Shown here: piece by piece, positions 11,808 through 20,689 of the stretch
Position numbering within the stretch: the first letter of the stretch is position 1
Layout: every line of letters begins with the position of its first letter
Source of the DNA: an uncultured Sphingomonadaceae bacterium
Lineage (GTDB): Bacteria > Pseudomonadota > Alphaproteobacteria > Sphingomonadales > Sphingomonadaceae
Assembly: GCA_947497455.1 (NCBI GenBank)
Contig: CANMGU010000001.1
Span: 1,612,001 to 1,676,000 of the forward strand
DNA length: 64,000 bases
Reading direction: 5' to 3'
Notes under the pieces: model-generated
Databases searched by the model: none
The model's input: only the letters and a program-made list of their open reading frames with translations
What the model was told of the DNA's origin: nothing
Made by a program: the position numbers and the translations under genes

Positions 11808-12208
11808 TGCTCTACAGTGGGTGCTGTAAGAGGAAAATGAGGAATGCGGACTTCGAAAGCGTTCGGTTCTTCACCGACGAACATGAAATGTCCTGCCATA
11901 GCTCCGCTCGGCGTATTCAGGGGGCAGCCCGAGACATAGTCATGCGCCTTGCCTGGCTGAATGATCGGTTGCTCACCGATAACCCCGTCTCCGTCCACCT
12001 TATGTAGGCCACCACGAGCATCGGAGATTCGCCAATGACGGGTTAGAAGTTGGACCGCACTATCGCGCTCATTTTCAATACGGATATGATAAGCCCAAAA
12101 CCACCGCAAACCATCGATGTCAGATTGTTCCGGGAGAAATGTGACTGACACCCGAACGGTTACACCCTCGGTAGTTTCTGAAAATGGAAAGAACGCCTGC
12201 ATCATCAT
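11804..12208 (-). CDS. apaG: ApaG domain protein
   Basis: 134 residues, normal for ApaG. The FN3-like beta-sandwich carries the family segments VRVSVTFLPEQS, FWAYHIRIENE, LLTRHWRISDA and GDGVIGEQPIIQPG. The final part has YVSGCPLNTPSGAMAGHFMF. ApaG is associated with diadenosine tetraphosphate metabolism and with divalent cation (Co/Mg) phenotypes in enterobacteria; its molecular function is not settled. It lies 12 nt downstream of metZ and overlaps the LysR start by 4 nt, so the genes are probably one transcript. Confidence 0.93.
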   Translation of the reverse strand: MMMQAFFPFSETTEGVTVRVSVTFLPEQSDIDGLRWFWAYHIRIENERDSAVQLLTRHWRISDARGGLHKVDGDGVIGEQPIIQPGKAHDYVSGCPLNTPSGAMAGHFMFVGEEPNAFEVRIPHFPLTAPTVEQ

Positions 12209-12220
12209 ATTACAATAGCG

Positions 12221-13429
12221 TCAAAGACCAACGGACGAAAGGGCTTGATCCAAATCTTCGATCAGATCCATTGGATCTTCCAGTCCAACATTAATCCGGA
12301 GCATGTCTTCGCTTATTCCGATTTCCAATCGTGCATCCTCACCCAAGCCGTGATGGGTCGTCGATGCCGGGTGACACATTAAGGAGCGACTGTCTCCGAT
12401 ATTGTTTGAAATATCGATTAAATTCAAAGCGTTAAGAATATTGTGAGCTTGCTTACGACCGCCCCCTACATAGAGTGAGAAAATCGGTCCGGTCGCATCC
12501 ATCTGGCTCATCGCCAGATTATGCTGCGGATGGCTTGGCAAACCGGGATGCAATATTTTCTCTACCCGCTGCTCTAAAAACTTACCCACCTCAATGGCAT
12601 TATTGCTCTGTTTGCGAATCCGCAAATCGAGCGTCTCGAGTCCTTTCAGCACAACCCAGGCATTAAAAGCACTGAGAGTGGGACCTGTATTGCGCGTAAA
12701 GGCAAGCAAGGTTTCCTCGATAAACTCTTCGCTACCGCAGACTGCACCGGCTAGCACGCGTCCCTGCCCGTCCATCATCTTGGTCGCGCTATAGGCGACA
12801 ACGTCCGCACCAAATTCCATCGGCCGTTGCAGCACATTGGTCGCAAAAGCATTATCAACCACGCTGATAATGCCTTTTGCACGCGCCAGATCACAGACCG
12901 CCCGCAGATCAACAACATCCATTGTCGGATTGGCCGGTGTCTCAAAGAAAAACACCTTCGTCTTCGATGTGATCGCCTTTTCCCAATTGTCAATTTCACG
13001 GCCATCAATGACGGTGGTTTCGATACCAAATTTTGGCAGAAGCGTGTCCGTTAGCCAGCGGCAAGACCCAAAAAGCGCGCGGCTGGCAACGACATGATCA
13101 CCAGCCTGCAACTGACATAGCAAAGCGGCCGTCATCGCCGCCATGCCGGAAGCTGTTGCCCGACAAGCCTCCGCGCCCTCCATCAACGCAATCCGTTCTT
13201 CCAACATCTGCACCGTCGGGTTTTGCAAGCGACTGTAAGTCATGCCTGACTGCTCACCATTGAACCGTGCGGCGGCATCTTCGGCACAATCATAAGTATA
13301 ACCAGAGGTCAGGAACAGCGCCTCAGAGGTCTCGCCAAATTCACTGCGCATGGTGCCGCTGCGGATCGCCTTTGTGGCAGGGCGCCAATTTTTCGTAATC
13401 TCTCGATTTTGGCCAGTATCTCTTTTCAT
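12221..13429 (-). CDS. metZ: O-succinylhomoserine sulfhydrylase
   Basis: 402 residues of the Cys/Met metabolism PLP-dependent enzyme family. Visible signatures are the GYTYDCAEDAAARF and MTYSRLQNPTV segments near the N-terminus and the PLP-lysine region AYSATKMMDGQGRV. Near the C-terminus comes GDSRSLMCHPASTTH. MetZ makes homocysteine from O-succinylhomoserine and sulfide, the direct sulfhydrylation route common in Alphaproteobacteria. It lies 26 nt downstream of leuB and just before apaG. I saw no SAM riboswitch in the short upstream gap, so regulation may act at an upstream promoter. Confidence 0.92.
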   Translation of the reverse strand: MKRDTGQNREITKNWRPATKAIRSGTMRSEFGETSEALFLTSGYTYDCAEDAAARFNGEQSGMTYSRLQNPTVQMLEERIALMEGAEACRATASGMAAMTAALLCQLQAGDHVVASRALFGSCRWLTDTLLPKFGIETTVIDGREIDNWEKAITSKTKVFFFETPANPTMDVVDLRAVCDLARAKGIISVVDNAFATNVLQRPMEFGADVVAYSATKMMDGQGRVLAGAVCGSEEFIEETLLAFTRNTGPTLSAFNAWVVLKGLETLDLRIRKQSNNAIEVGKFLEQRVEKILHPGLPSHPQHNLAMSQMDATGPIFSLYVGGGRKQAHNILNALNLIDISNNIGDSRSLMCHPASTTHHGLGEDARLEIGISEDMLRINVGLEDPMDLIEDLDQALSSVGL

Positions 13430-13455
13430 ATATCTTTTCCTAAGCCAAACGGCGC

Positions 13456-14505
13456 TTAACTAGCAAGCTGCGCAACAACCGCATCGCCAATTTCTCGTGT
13501 TGAGGCATTGCCACCAAGATCGTGTCCTAATGTGCCTTGTTGCAATACATCAGCGACGGCCTGCTCAATCCGCGCAGCTTCTTCCTCCATCGCGAAACTG
13601 TGGCGCAACATCATCGCTGCAGACAATATCATCGCAGAAGGATTAGCAATGCCCTGCCCCGCAATATCGGGCGCACTACCGTGGATCGGTTCGAACAAGC
13701 CCTTTGTTCCGCTGCCCAACGATGCTGACGCCAATAAGCCGATCGATCCCACACACATGCTGGCCTGATCGGATAAGATATCACCAAATATATTGCCGGT
13801 GAGCATGACATCAAATTGACCGGGATTACGCACAAGCTGCATTGCGGCGTTGTCGACATACATGTGGCTCAGTTCCACATCCGGATAATCTGTGCTCACT
13901 TCGTTGACAACCTCGCGCCAGAGTACTGATGTCTGCAGAACATTGGCTTTGTCTACGGAGCATAGCTTTTTGCGGCGTCCCTGTGCGGCTTTGAAGGCGA
14001 CATGCGCGATGCGGCTGATTTCGTCCTCATCATAGGCCATCACATCATAGCCTTCCCGCAATCCTTTTTCGGTCGTGCGCTGGCCCTTCTCACCGAAATA
14101 AATATCGCCGGTCAGTTCCCGCAAAATCAATAGATCGATCGCACCAGCAACATCCGGTTTCAGGGCTGACAGGTTTTCAAGGCCGGCAAAGGCTTTGGCT
14201 GGACGCAGGTTAGCAAATGTCTGCATTTCCTTGCGCAATCCAAGTACGGCCTGTTCAGGACGCAAGTGACGGTCCAGATCATCGCAATCGGGATCGCCAA
14301 CCGCCCCGAACAAGACGGCATCGGCGGCCATGGCCAATTCGAGCGTCGCAGGCGGCAGGGGATGACCGTGGTTTTTATAGGCCACTCCGCCTACATCGGC
14401 GTGATCAAGCTTCAAATCAGGTAATCCTAACGCTCCCAAGGCGCGCAAGGCCTCCACCATGATTTCCTGACCTATGCCGTCACCGGCGAGCACCGCAATA
14501 TGCAT
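13456..14505 (-). CDS. leuB: 3-isopropylmalate dehydrogenase
   Basis: 349 residues, full length. The protein begins [16 protein letters not shown], the expected N-terminus. It has AVGDP and the NLRPAKAF segment, and the isocitrate/isopropylmalate dehydrogenase signature around [20 protein letters not shown], with the metal-binding Asp residues. It catalyses oxidative decarboxylation of 3-isopropylmalate in leucine synthesis using NAD. A GAGGAA Shine-Dalgarno precedes the ATG. No leuC/leuD genes are present in this window. It heads the leuB-metZ-apaG-lysR-gnat run. Confidence 0.94.
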   Translation of the reverse strand: MHIAVLAGDGIGQEIMVEALRALGALGLPDLKLDHADVGGVAYKNHGHPLPPATLELAMAADAVLFGAVGDPDCDDLDRHLRPEQAVLGLRKEMQTFANLRPAKAFAGLENLSALKPDVAGAIDLLILRELTGDIYFGEKGQRTTEKGLREGYDVMAYDEDEISRIAHVAFKAAQGRRKKLCSVDKANVLQTSVLWREVVNEVSTDYPDVELSHMYVDNAAMQLVRNPGQFDVMLTGNIFGDILSDQASMCVGSIGLLASASLGSGTKGLFEPIHGSAPDIAGQGIANPSAMILSAAMMLRHSFAMEEEAARIEQAVADVLQQGTLGHDLGGNASTREIGDAVVAQLAS

Positions 14506-14553
14506 ATTTTTTTCCTCAACTCTTTGCGCGCTTCCCTGCCGCGCCCGAGAAGA

Positions 14554-15288
14554 TTAGGCAACCACCCTTTTTAGGCGGTCCACCAAAACCGTGCGTGACG
14601 CCATGACGTCATTGCGACGATCCTCGAAGAAATGCCGCTTGAGGAAGAACCCCGTCACTTTCAAACCATCAAAAATATCGTCCCAGTCGGGAACATCTGA
14701 TTCTTTCAAAAAGGGCGGTAAGGGTAGGAGCTTGTCCTTATATATCTGCCCTGCCCCCTTGCTAACAGCCGTCGCGCTTTTGGGGCTGATGAAAACCAGA
14801 TCCTCTGTATCACCGGTCACAGCACATTTATCGAGCGACAGTCCAAATCCCAGCTCGGACAGCAGAAGCAACTCATAACGTACGAGCGCCACCGCCCAGC
14901 CCTTTGCAGATGGCGCACCACATATCGCCTCAAGCAATGCGGATAGCGCACTGTGTAGCTGCGGATAACTATGCTCTTCGGGCAGAATGGCCGCTGTTAG
15001 GGCCGTGACCCATTCGAGCGCAGCACTAGCAAGCGGTTCGCCAAGATATGGGCCACGGCTCTGCTGAAGCTCGGCAGTCATTGAAGCCAATTGATCTTCT
15101 GTTCGCGCACGATAATCCGCCTGAACGATGTTGGACGGAATTAATACGGGCCGCATCGTTCGAGACCGTGCGCCCCTTACATACCCGGCAATCAAGCCAT
15201 TTTCTGGCGTCAAGGACCGCACGACCGCGCCATGCTCTCCGTGTTGCCGAACAGAGCAAATAATGGCTGAGGTTCGCAGGCTAGCCAT
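14554..15288 (-). CDS. recO: DNA repair protein RecO
   Basis: About 244 residues from ATG 15288, which overlaps the end of uvrC by 8 nt. The longer frame to 15438 is the shadow of uvrC and has no RecO homology. The N-terminal OB fold has AIICSVRQHGEHGAVVRSLT and GYVRGARSR. The helical C-terminal half includes LRYELLLLSELGFGL-like sequence (here ALVRYELLLLSELGFGL) and a single Cys where zinc-binding RecO proteins have four. RecO loads RecA onto SSB-coated DNA with RecR in gap repair. Coupling to uvrC makes a small DNA-repair operon. Confidence 0.92.
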   Translation of the reverse strand: MASLRTSAIICSVRQHGEHGAVVRSLTPENGLIAGYVRGARSRTMRPVLIPSNIVQADYRARTEDQLASMTAELQQSRGPYLGEPLASAALEWVTALTAAILPEEHSYPQLHSALSALLEAICGAPSAKGWAVALVRYELLLLSELGFGLSLDKCAVTGDTEDLVFISPKSATAVSKGAGQIYKDKLLPLPPFLKESDVPDWDDIFDGLKVTGFFLKRHFFEDRRNDVMASRTVLVDRLKRVVA

Positions 15289-17197
15289 GAAAGTAATCAT
15301 ATACTTTTTGTGCCACAGTCGCGGACACACCCGGAGCACCTTGAAGATCTTCCAATGATGCGTTTTTGACTGCTCGGGCGGTTCCGAAATGTAGCAGCAT
15401 CGCCCGCTTTCGCGCAGGCCCAATGCCAGGAACGTCATCTAACGAGCTATGGCCAACGGTTTTGGCGCGTTTCTGGCGATGCGCGCCAATGGCGAACCGG
15501 TGTGCCTCATCGCGCAACCGCTGTAGATAGAATAATACCGGGCTGTTAATCGGCAGATTCAGCTCACGTCCATCCATGAAGTGGAAGGTCTCACGCCCCG
15601 CGTTCCGATCCGGCCCCTTGGACACGCCGATCATGTTGACGTCTTCTACTCCGATTTCGGCCAGTGCGTCTTTGGCGGCGCTCATCTGCCCTTTACCCCC
15701 GTCAATCAGAACGAGATCGGGCCACTCGCCCTTCTCACGATCAGGGTCTTCTTTTTGCGCGCGGGCGAAGCGGCGTTCCAATACTTCGCGCATCATCGCA
15801 AAATCGTCACCCGGTTTCGTATCGGGATTCTTGATATTAAACTTGCGATAAGCGCTCTTCCGAAAGCCTTCAGGCCCGGCGACCACCATTCCGCCAACCA
15901 TATTCGTTCCCTGTATATGGCTGTTATCGTAAATTTCGATGCGATCCGGTACCGTATCAAGCTCCAGCAGATCGACCATCTCACGCATGATTTTTGCCTG
16001 TGTCGATGATTCTGCAAGCCGCCGGTCGAGTGCCTCCTCCGCATTGCGGCTGGCCTGTTTCAGCAGCTTTAGACGATCACCGCGCTGAGGGCGGGATACG
16101 CTGACTTTATAATCTGCTCGCGTGCCCAATGCTTCTGACAACAATTGCTCATCCGGCAGTTCACGGTCTAGCAGCACCAGTTTTGGCGGCGGCATCCGAT
16201 CATAAAATTGCATCAGGAAACTGGACAGAACCTCTTCGATTTCCACATTGCTCGTATGGGCGGGAAAAAAGCTGCGGTGCCCCCAATTTTGGCCACCGCG
16301 AATGAAGAAGGCCTGTATGCACACAGTCGAACCTTTGGCCGCCAACGCGAATATATCAGCGTCAGGCAAACCCGCTGCATTAACTGCCTGATTACCCTGG
16401 ATAAAAGTCAACGCCTTCAGCCTGTCCCGGTATAGAGCCGCCATTTCAAAGTCGAGCGCTTCGGAGGCTTTTTCCATCTGCGCACCGAGCTTCTGTTGTA
16501 CCTCGGTCGATTTGCCGGAGAGGAAGTTCCGCGAATCCTCGACGAGTTCCGCATAATCTTCCTTAGTGATACGATCCACGCAAGGTGCAGAGCAGCGTTT
16601 GATTTGATAGAGCAAGCAAGGCCGGGAGCGGTTACTGAAAAAGCTATCTGTACAGGACCGAAGCAGGAAGAGTTTCTGCAGCGCATTAAGCGTCTGATTT
16701 ACCGAGCCAGCACTGGCAAAGGGACCAAAATATTTGCCTTTAGCTTTCTGCGCTCCGCGATGTTTCTGGATCCGCGGGAAGTCATGGTCTTCGCGTAGCA
16801 GGATGAATGGAAAGCTTTTGTCGTCACGTAGGAGCACATTATAAGCTGGACGGAATTTCTTGATCAGCTGTGCTTCCAGCAGCAATGCCTCGGCTTCACT
16901 GCCTGTCGTCACGATTGTCATGGACCGGGTTTGCGCGACCATACGCAGCAATCGATGGGGTAACCGGTTCATCTGGACATAGGAACCAACACGATTTTTC
17001 AGCGACCGTGCCTTACCCACATAGAGCACATCACCACGACTATCCTGCATCCGATAGACGCCGGGCCGCGTTGGCAGGGTTTTTAACGTTTCACGGATCG
17101 CTGCCATGCCGGTTTCGAGGTCTGGCGTCTCGTTACCGCGCACCGAATAGGTGGCTTTCTCTTCGTTAAATCGGTCGGGTGATTGCGGGCCGGACAT
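15281..17197 (-). CDS. uvrC: Excinuclease ABC subunit C
   Basis: 638 residues. The GIY-YIG nuclease domain is N-terminal (GVYRMQDSRGDVLYVGKARSLKNRV region, about residues 45-70). Next come the Cys-rich SCTDSFF and RPCLLYQIKRCSAPC segments and a UVR motif near residues 205-240. The RNase H-like second nuclease domain has IEIYDNSHIQGT and LVLIDGGKGQ. The C-terminal helix-hairpin-helix pair includes DVPGIGPARKRAMLLHFG. UvrC makes both incisions around bulky lesions handed over by UvrB. The first 35 residues precede the conserved domain, so a slightly later start is possible. Confidence 0.95.
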   Translation of the reverse strand: MSGPQSPDRFNEEKATYSVRGNETPDLETGMAAIRETLKTLPTRPGVYRMQDSRGDVLYVGKARSLKNRVGSYVQMNRLPHRLLRMVAQTRSMTIVTTGSEAEALLLEAQLIKKFRPAYNVLLRDDKSFPFILLREDHDFPRIQKHRGAQKAKGKYFGPFASAGSVNQTLNALQKLFLLRSCTDSFFSNRSRPCLLYQIKRCSAPCVDRITKEDYAELVEDSRNFLSGKSTEVQQKLGAQMEKASEALDFEMAALYRDRLKALTFIQGNQAVNAAGLPDADIFALAAKGSTVCIQAFFIRGGQNWGHRSFFPAHTSNVEIEEVLSSFLMQFYDRMPPPKLVLLDRELPDEQLLSEALGTRADYKVSVSRPQRGDRLKLLKQASRNAEEALDRRLAESSTQAKIMREMVDLLELDTVPDRIEIYDNSHIQGTNMVGGMVVAGPEGFRKSAYRKFNIKNPDTKPGDDFAMMREVLERRFARAQKEDPDREKGEWPDLVLIDGGKGQMSAAKDALAEIGVEDVNMIGVSKGPDRNAGRETFHFMDGRELNLPINSPVLFYLQRLRDEAHRFAIGAHRQKRAKTVGHSSLDDVPGIGPARKRAMLLHFGTARAVKNASLEDLQGAPGVSATVAQKVYDYFHG

Positions 17198-17262
17198 AGA
17201 ATATATCTAGGCGCAGGCGCCGATGATTACCAGCACCCAGTCGAAACCAAAATCGCTTTAAA

Positions 17263-17841
17263 TTAGTTCAGCTTCGTACCAAGATCGCTGATCGTTTTAT
17301 CGATCATTGCTTTGTCAGCCGCTGCATCATGTTTGGCCGCAATCAGGTTCTGCGCTGCAATTGTTGCAGCGCCTGCAGCCTTGGCACGAACATCAGCAAT
17401 AGCGGAGCGTTCTGCGGCGGCGATCTTGTCTTCCGCCATCTTCTTGCGACGCGCAATCAGATCAGTTGTCGCTTTCTTCGCATCAGCAACGACCAGCTCT
17501 GCTTCTTTTTCAGCCTGAGCCAAAATTTCAGCGGCTTCGTCATCTGCAGCCCGCAAACGGGATTCATATTTTGCGCGTAGCTCTTCGGATTCTTCACGCA
17601 GTTTTTTAGCTTCATCCAATTGCTCACGGATATCTGCAATTTTCTTGTCGAGCGATGCTCCGATGGCGGCCGGGACTTTCTTCCAGATCACCAAACCGAC
17701 AACGACCAGCATCGACAGCGAAACAAAGACAGTCGCATTGAAGATACCGAATACAGACGGCGTCACATGCTCTTCTCCAGCGCCTGATGCCAGCATTGCG
17801 ATGTCAGCCGCAGCTGAAGCGAGAATAGCGAAATCAACCAT
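17263..17841 (-). CDS. atpF: ATP synthase F0 subunit b
   Basis: 192 residues. One N-terminal membrane span (FVSLSMLVVVGLVIW, about residues 35-50) is followed by a long charged Ala/Glu/Lys coiled coil, the peripheral stalk. It overlaps atpF' by 8 nt and is the last gene of the F0 operon; the F1 genes are elsewhere. Having two different b-type genes (b and b') is typical of Alphaproteobacteria and phototrophs. The N-terminal extension before the membrane span is longer than in E. coli. Confidence 0.92.
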   Translation of the reverse strand: MVDFAILASAAADIAMLASGAGEEHVTPSVFGIFNATVFVSLSMLVVVGLVIWKKVPAAIGASLDKKIADIREQLDEAKKLREESEELRAKYESRLRAADDEAAEILAQAEKEAELVVADAKKATTDLIARRKKMAEDKIAAAERSAIADVRAKAAGAATIAAQNLIAAKHDAAADKAMIDKTISDLGTKLN

Positions 17842-18328
17842 GTTTCAAAGCTGCCTTTGTTTCCTTAAGAGCCGCCGCTTTGGTCACTTTCGCACCAGAG
17901 ATTTTGGCAACCATATCTTGTGCCACTTCTGCAGAAACGCCTTCAATCTCTTTCAGAGCTTCAGCGGATCTTGCTTTAATATCCGCCTCCGCAGCTGCAA
18001 GCTTTGTAGCAATATCGCTATTAGCCTTAGTCTTGCGCTTCTCGGCAGCCTCGCTGGCTTTTGTCTTGCTGGCTTCAACCACAGCCTGAGCATCACCCCG
18101 GTCTTTTTCCATTTTGACGCGATAGCTCTCTTCCAGCTCATCTGCTTTGGCATTGGCCGAGCGAGCGGCCTCTAGATCGTCCGCAATCCGCTTATCCCGC
18201 GCATCAACCGTTCCCTGGATTTTCGGAAACATGCCCAAACCAATGACGATGAATGTAAACCCGAAAGTCAACAAAAGCCAGAATATCTGGGATCCATAAG
18301 TTAGGGCAATTTGATCAATTTGTGGCAT
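17834..18328 (-). CDS. atpF': ATP synthase F0 subunit b'
   Basis: 164 residues. It begins MPQIDQIALTYGSQIFWLLLTF, the usual alphaproteobacterial b' N-terminus, with one membrane span (about residues 13-33) and a heptad-like Ala/Lys/Glu coil to the end. It forms a heterodimer with subunit b in the stator. It lies between atpE and atpF, with an imperfect hairpin in the gap after atpE. Confidence 0.92.
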   Translation of the reverse strand: MPQIDQIALTYGSQIFWLLLTFGFTFIVIGLGMFPKIQGTVDARDKRIADDLEAARSANAKADELEESYRVKMEKDRGDAQAVVEASKTKASEAAEKRKTKANSDIATKLAAAEADIKARSAEALKEIEGVSAEVAQDMVAKISGAKVTKAAALKETKAALKHG

Positions 18329-18353
18329 CGAACCAGAGGCTCCAATAGTTTGA

Positions 18354-18388
18354 AACTGCGGAGTAGCGCTGGGGCTACCCCGCCAGTT
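18354..18388 (-). other. Intercistronic hairpin just after atpE
   Basis: On the minus strand AACTGGCGGGGTAGC (from 18388) faces GCTACTCCGCAGTT (to 18354). It forms a 14-bp stem with one bulge and one mismatch, beginning 12 nt after the atpE stop codon and ending 25 nt before atpF'. There is no strong uridine tract. A position like this fits partial termination or 3' RNA protection that would raise c-subunit output over b subunits; the effect is inferred. Confidence 0.5.
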
Positions 18389-18400
18389 TCATATCATATA

Positions 18401-18628
18401 TTAGGCAACGAAAATCAGGATCATTGCGACAACAAATGCCAGCAGACCCAAAAGCTCGGCAGCAGCAAAGCCGATGAACAAACGACCCTGTTGGCCGTCA
18501 GCAGCGGATGGATTGCGCAGTGCGCTTTCCAGGAAGCTTCCGAATACGTTACCCACACCTACGGCGGCTACACCGGCACCAATTGCTGCCAGACCTGCGC
18601 CCAATAATTTTGCTGCTTCTGCGTCCAT
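18401..18628 (-). CDS. atpE: ATP synthase F0 subunit c
   Basis: 75 residues, a two-helix hairpin. Helix 1 has the glycine-rich GAGLAAIGAGVAAVGVG. The polar loop includes ALRNPSAADGQQ, and helix 2 carries the proton-binding carboxylate Glu58 in GFAAAELLGLLAF. The sodium-type ligand pattern is not seen, so a proton-driven ring is expected. A strong AGGAG lies 8-12 nt before the ATG, as expected for the most abundant F0 subunit. The gene sits between atpB and atpF'. Confidence 0.95.
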   Translation of the reverse strand: MDAEAAKLLGAGLAAIGAGVAAVGVGNVFGSFLESALRNPSAADGQQGRLFIGFAAAELLGLLAFVVAMILIFVA

Positions 18629-18679
18629 GATAGTTACTCCTGTTCAAAAATATCGTTTGGAAAAAAGTCTTGTTTCAAA

Positions 18680-19462
18680 TCAATGCAGGTTCTCTGCATC
18701 ATTGATGTAAAGCGATGTCAGCAATGCAAAGACATAAGCCTGCACCACTGCCACCAGCAATTCGAGAGCACTGATACCGATCATCAGCGCAAAACTAGGG
18801 ATACCAACCAGCACGCCGTAACCTGCACCTGCATTGGTGCTGTTGATCACAAAACCTGCCAGAACTTTCAGCAAAATATGACCAGCGGTCATTGCGACAA
18901 ACAGCCGTAGCGCGAGACTGAAAGGACGTACCAGAAACGACAACAACTCAACAATGAAGATGAACGGTATCATTGGAAGAGGCGTTCCGTCCGGAATGAA
19001 CAGCGAGAAGAAATGAAGCTTGTGCTTCGCAAAGCCCACGATCAACACAATCGAGAAACTCATAACCGCTAATACACCGGTAACGGTCAAATGGCTTGTG
19101 ACCGTAAATGGATGCAATCCCAAGACGCCGACTGGCAGCAAGCCGAAAACATTCGAGAATAGGATGAACATGAACAAGGAGAAGACGTAGGGCGCATATT
19201 TGCGGCCGGCCGGGCCGATATTGGCCTCCATCATATTGTCGATAAAGCCTGTAAAGCCCTCGACCATCATCTGCCAGCGACCAGGAACCAGTTCGCGCTT
19301 CATACCGCCAAGCATGAACACCCACAGTCCGGCCACTGCAACCAGCATCCAGACCGCGCTATTGGTAAACGCAATCTGCTGTCCGCCTAGTGAAAAGCCT
19401 TCCAAAATCGTCTGTACCTCAAACTGGTACATTGGATCGATTTTACCTTCTTCAGTCGCCAC
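18680..19462 (-). CDS. atpB: ATP synthase F0 subunit a
   Basis: 260 residues with five to six membrane spans. The essential arginine is in the LALRLFVAMTAGH segment (about residue 187). A second conserved block near the C-terminus reads ALELLVAVVQAYVFALLTSLY. Subunit a forms the proton half-channels against the c ring. It is preceded by atpI and followed by atpE. Confidence 0.95.
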   Translation of the reverse strand: MATEEGKIDPMYQFEVQTILEGFSLGGQQIAFTNSAVWMLVAVAGLWVFMLGGMKRELVPGRWQMMVEGFTGFIDNMMEANIGPAGRKYAPYVFSLFMFILFSNVFGLLPVGVLGLHPFTVTSHLTVTGVLAVMSFSIVLIVGFAKHKLHFFSLFIPDGTPLPMIPFIFIVELLSFLVRPFSLALRLFVAMTAGHILLKVLAGFVINSTNAGAGYGVLVGIPSFALMIGISALELLVAVVQAYVFALLTSLYINDAENLH

Positions 19463-19498
19463 GCAAGGGACCCCTGTTTTCTGAACGGTGCGCGAAAA

Positions 19499-19813
19499 TC
19501 ATTTGTGTTTTTTCGCGCTCTCGTTCGAGAGTTTAATAATATTTCTGAATGCCACGATGATCCCCAGAAACAGGAAAACCAAAAGAAGCCAAGGCGAGGT
19601 CCCGATAAAATGGTCAAGCACCCAGCCGACCAAAGCACCGCCACCAATGCCTGCAATCAAATCCGCCAAAACCCGATTTCCAAGCCGATAATTATCATCG
19701 ACCCCTTTTTGGGTTTTGCCTGATCTGACCGCCTCTTCTGATGTTGCCTGATCGATCCGCTTTTTCAGCGCCTCTATCTTCGCATCATCGTCCATCAGAT
19801 TTACCAGGTCCAT
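19499..19813 (-). CDS. atpI: AtpI/AtpZ-type F0F1 assembly protein
   Basis: 104 residues. A charged N-terminal half is followed by two membrane spans: LIAGIGGGALVGWVLDHF, then WLLLVFLFLGIIVAFRNI. This is the alphaproteobacterial AtpI form with the GxxxGxxxD-like glycine pattern in helix 1. It is thought to help c-ring assembly or magnesium supply; it is not part of the final enzyme. It is the first gene of the operon. Confidence 0.88.
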   Translation of the reverse strand: MDLVNLMDDDAKIEALKKRIDQATSEEAVRSGKTQKGVDDNYRLGNRVLADLIAGIGGGALVGWVLDHFIGTSPWLLLVFLFLGIIVAFRNIIKLSNESAKKHK

Positions 19814-19910
19814 TCTCTGTCGTGATTCTTTGCAAAACTATTGAAAATCAGCGGAAAAGCCGATTAATCTGGTTCTACTCACGACAGCGAGCAGCCCCGC
19901 TAACCGCGCC

Positions 19911-19939
19911 CGTTTAGAAAAGCGGGTGCGCCAAGTCAA
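19911..19939 (-). promoter_or_regulatory. Candidate promoter of the F0 operon
   Basis: Minus strand: TTGACT (19939-19934), 17-nt spacer beginning TGGCGC, then TAAACG (19916-19911), about 100 nt upstream of atpI. TTGACTTGGCGC resembles strong housekeeping -35 regions of Alphaproteobacteria. It lies between atpI and the ydbL terminator, so it can serve only the atp operon. Confidence 0.5.
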
Positions 19940-19990
19940 CAGCGATGCTGCACTGCAGAAAATTCGACAAAATTTCAGTGATTTGAAACG

Positions 19991-20022
19991 AAAAAGGGCG
20001 CGCCGATTTTAGCGGCGCGCCC
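19991..20022 (-). terminator. Rho-independent terminator after ydbL
   Basis: GGGCGCGCCG (19996-20005) and CGGCGCGCCC (20013-20022) form a perfect 10-bp stem with a 7-nt loop. Read on the minus strand it is followed directly by five T (complement of 19991-19995), about 28 nt after the ydbL stop codon. Confidence 0.9.
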
Positions 20023-20050
20023 AATGTCACAATTATATCCTCATTCCGCG

Positions 20051-20446
20051 TTATGGGCAGCGCGAGTCACGCGTTGGTGCGGCTGATGTTCTTGTCTGCC
20101 AGCTGCCATCAGGAGCCTGATATTTCTCGCCCGACACGGTGCGCATGATTAGATTGCAGCCCGATGTAAAAGCGAACTGCTCCACAGTCGAGTTTGTTTC
20201 CTGCGCCTTGCGGGTATAAGCCGCTTTTCGCTTGATATTCAAATCTTCCACCATAGCTTTCACCGATGCCGATGGCGATGTGACATACCCAAGATAACCG
20301 TCAGGCTTCTCGCCAATCGCGCCAGAAGCTCGCGCAGCAGCATAAGCAGGGTCACGTTGCGCCATGACCGGCGTTGCTGCAATTGCGGTCAAAGCCAAAC
20401 CGCCAACTACGGCAGCCGCCTTATTTTTCCGTATAAACTCAAACAT
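20051..20446 (-). CDS. ydbL: YdbL family protein (DUF1318), periplasmic
   Basis: 131 residues. The signal peptide ends near VMAQRD. The mature part has the family pattern of small periplasmic YdbL: AAARASGAIGEKPDGYLGYV followed by charged helices with NIKRKAAYTRKA. A C-terminal tail unique to this branch contains two Cys (SGCN and DSRCP) that could form a disulfide. In E. coli, YdbL modulates YnbE assembly in the YdbH-YnbE pathway that moves phospholipids to the outer membrane. Its start follows ynbE with 1-nt spacing or overlap. A strong terminator follows. Confidence 0.88.
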   Translation of the reverse strand: MFEFIRKNKAAAVVGGLALTAIAATPVMAQRDPAYAAARASGAIGEKPDGYLGYVTSPSASVKAMVEDLNIKRKAAYTRKAQETNSTVEQFAFTSGCNLIMRTVSGEKYQAPDGSWQTRTSAAPTRDSRCP

Positions 20447-20643
20447 CAGAAAATCTCCGCTTCACTGTTAATCAAATCCTTCGCATCGCCATCCAGACGA
20501 TACACGACCTCCTGCTTGATATTTATATTCAGGTTGATCACGATGGGTTTATCAGGCGCAGAAACCTGCACACATCCTGCCAGAACGGCACTTAGCCCCA
20601 AGGCGACACCCGATATCAGGCCGGTTGTCTTCCTACTCTTCAT
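20446..20643 (-). CDS. ynbE: YnbE-like lipoprotein
   Basis: 65 residues from ATG 20643, which matches the family (about 61 in E. coli); the longer frame to 20700 would put 19 extra residues before the signal peptide. The lipobox is LAGC. The mature protein has the diagnostic INLNINIKQEVVYRLDGD strand segment and ends LINSEAEIF. YnbE is an outer-membrane lipoprotein proposed to build a beta-strand stack that joins YdbH to the outer membrane. An alternative start at 20700 would have GGGAAAG upstream and overlap the ydbH stop, so translational coupling remains possible. Confidence 0.88.
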   Translation of the reverse strand: MKSRKTTGLISGVALGLSAVLAGCVQVSAPDKPIVINLNINIKQEVVYRLDGDAKDLINSEAEIF

Positions 20644-20689
20644 AATTGATCGAATCGCATTTCCAGACCGATCCGTCAATTGGCATATC

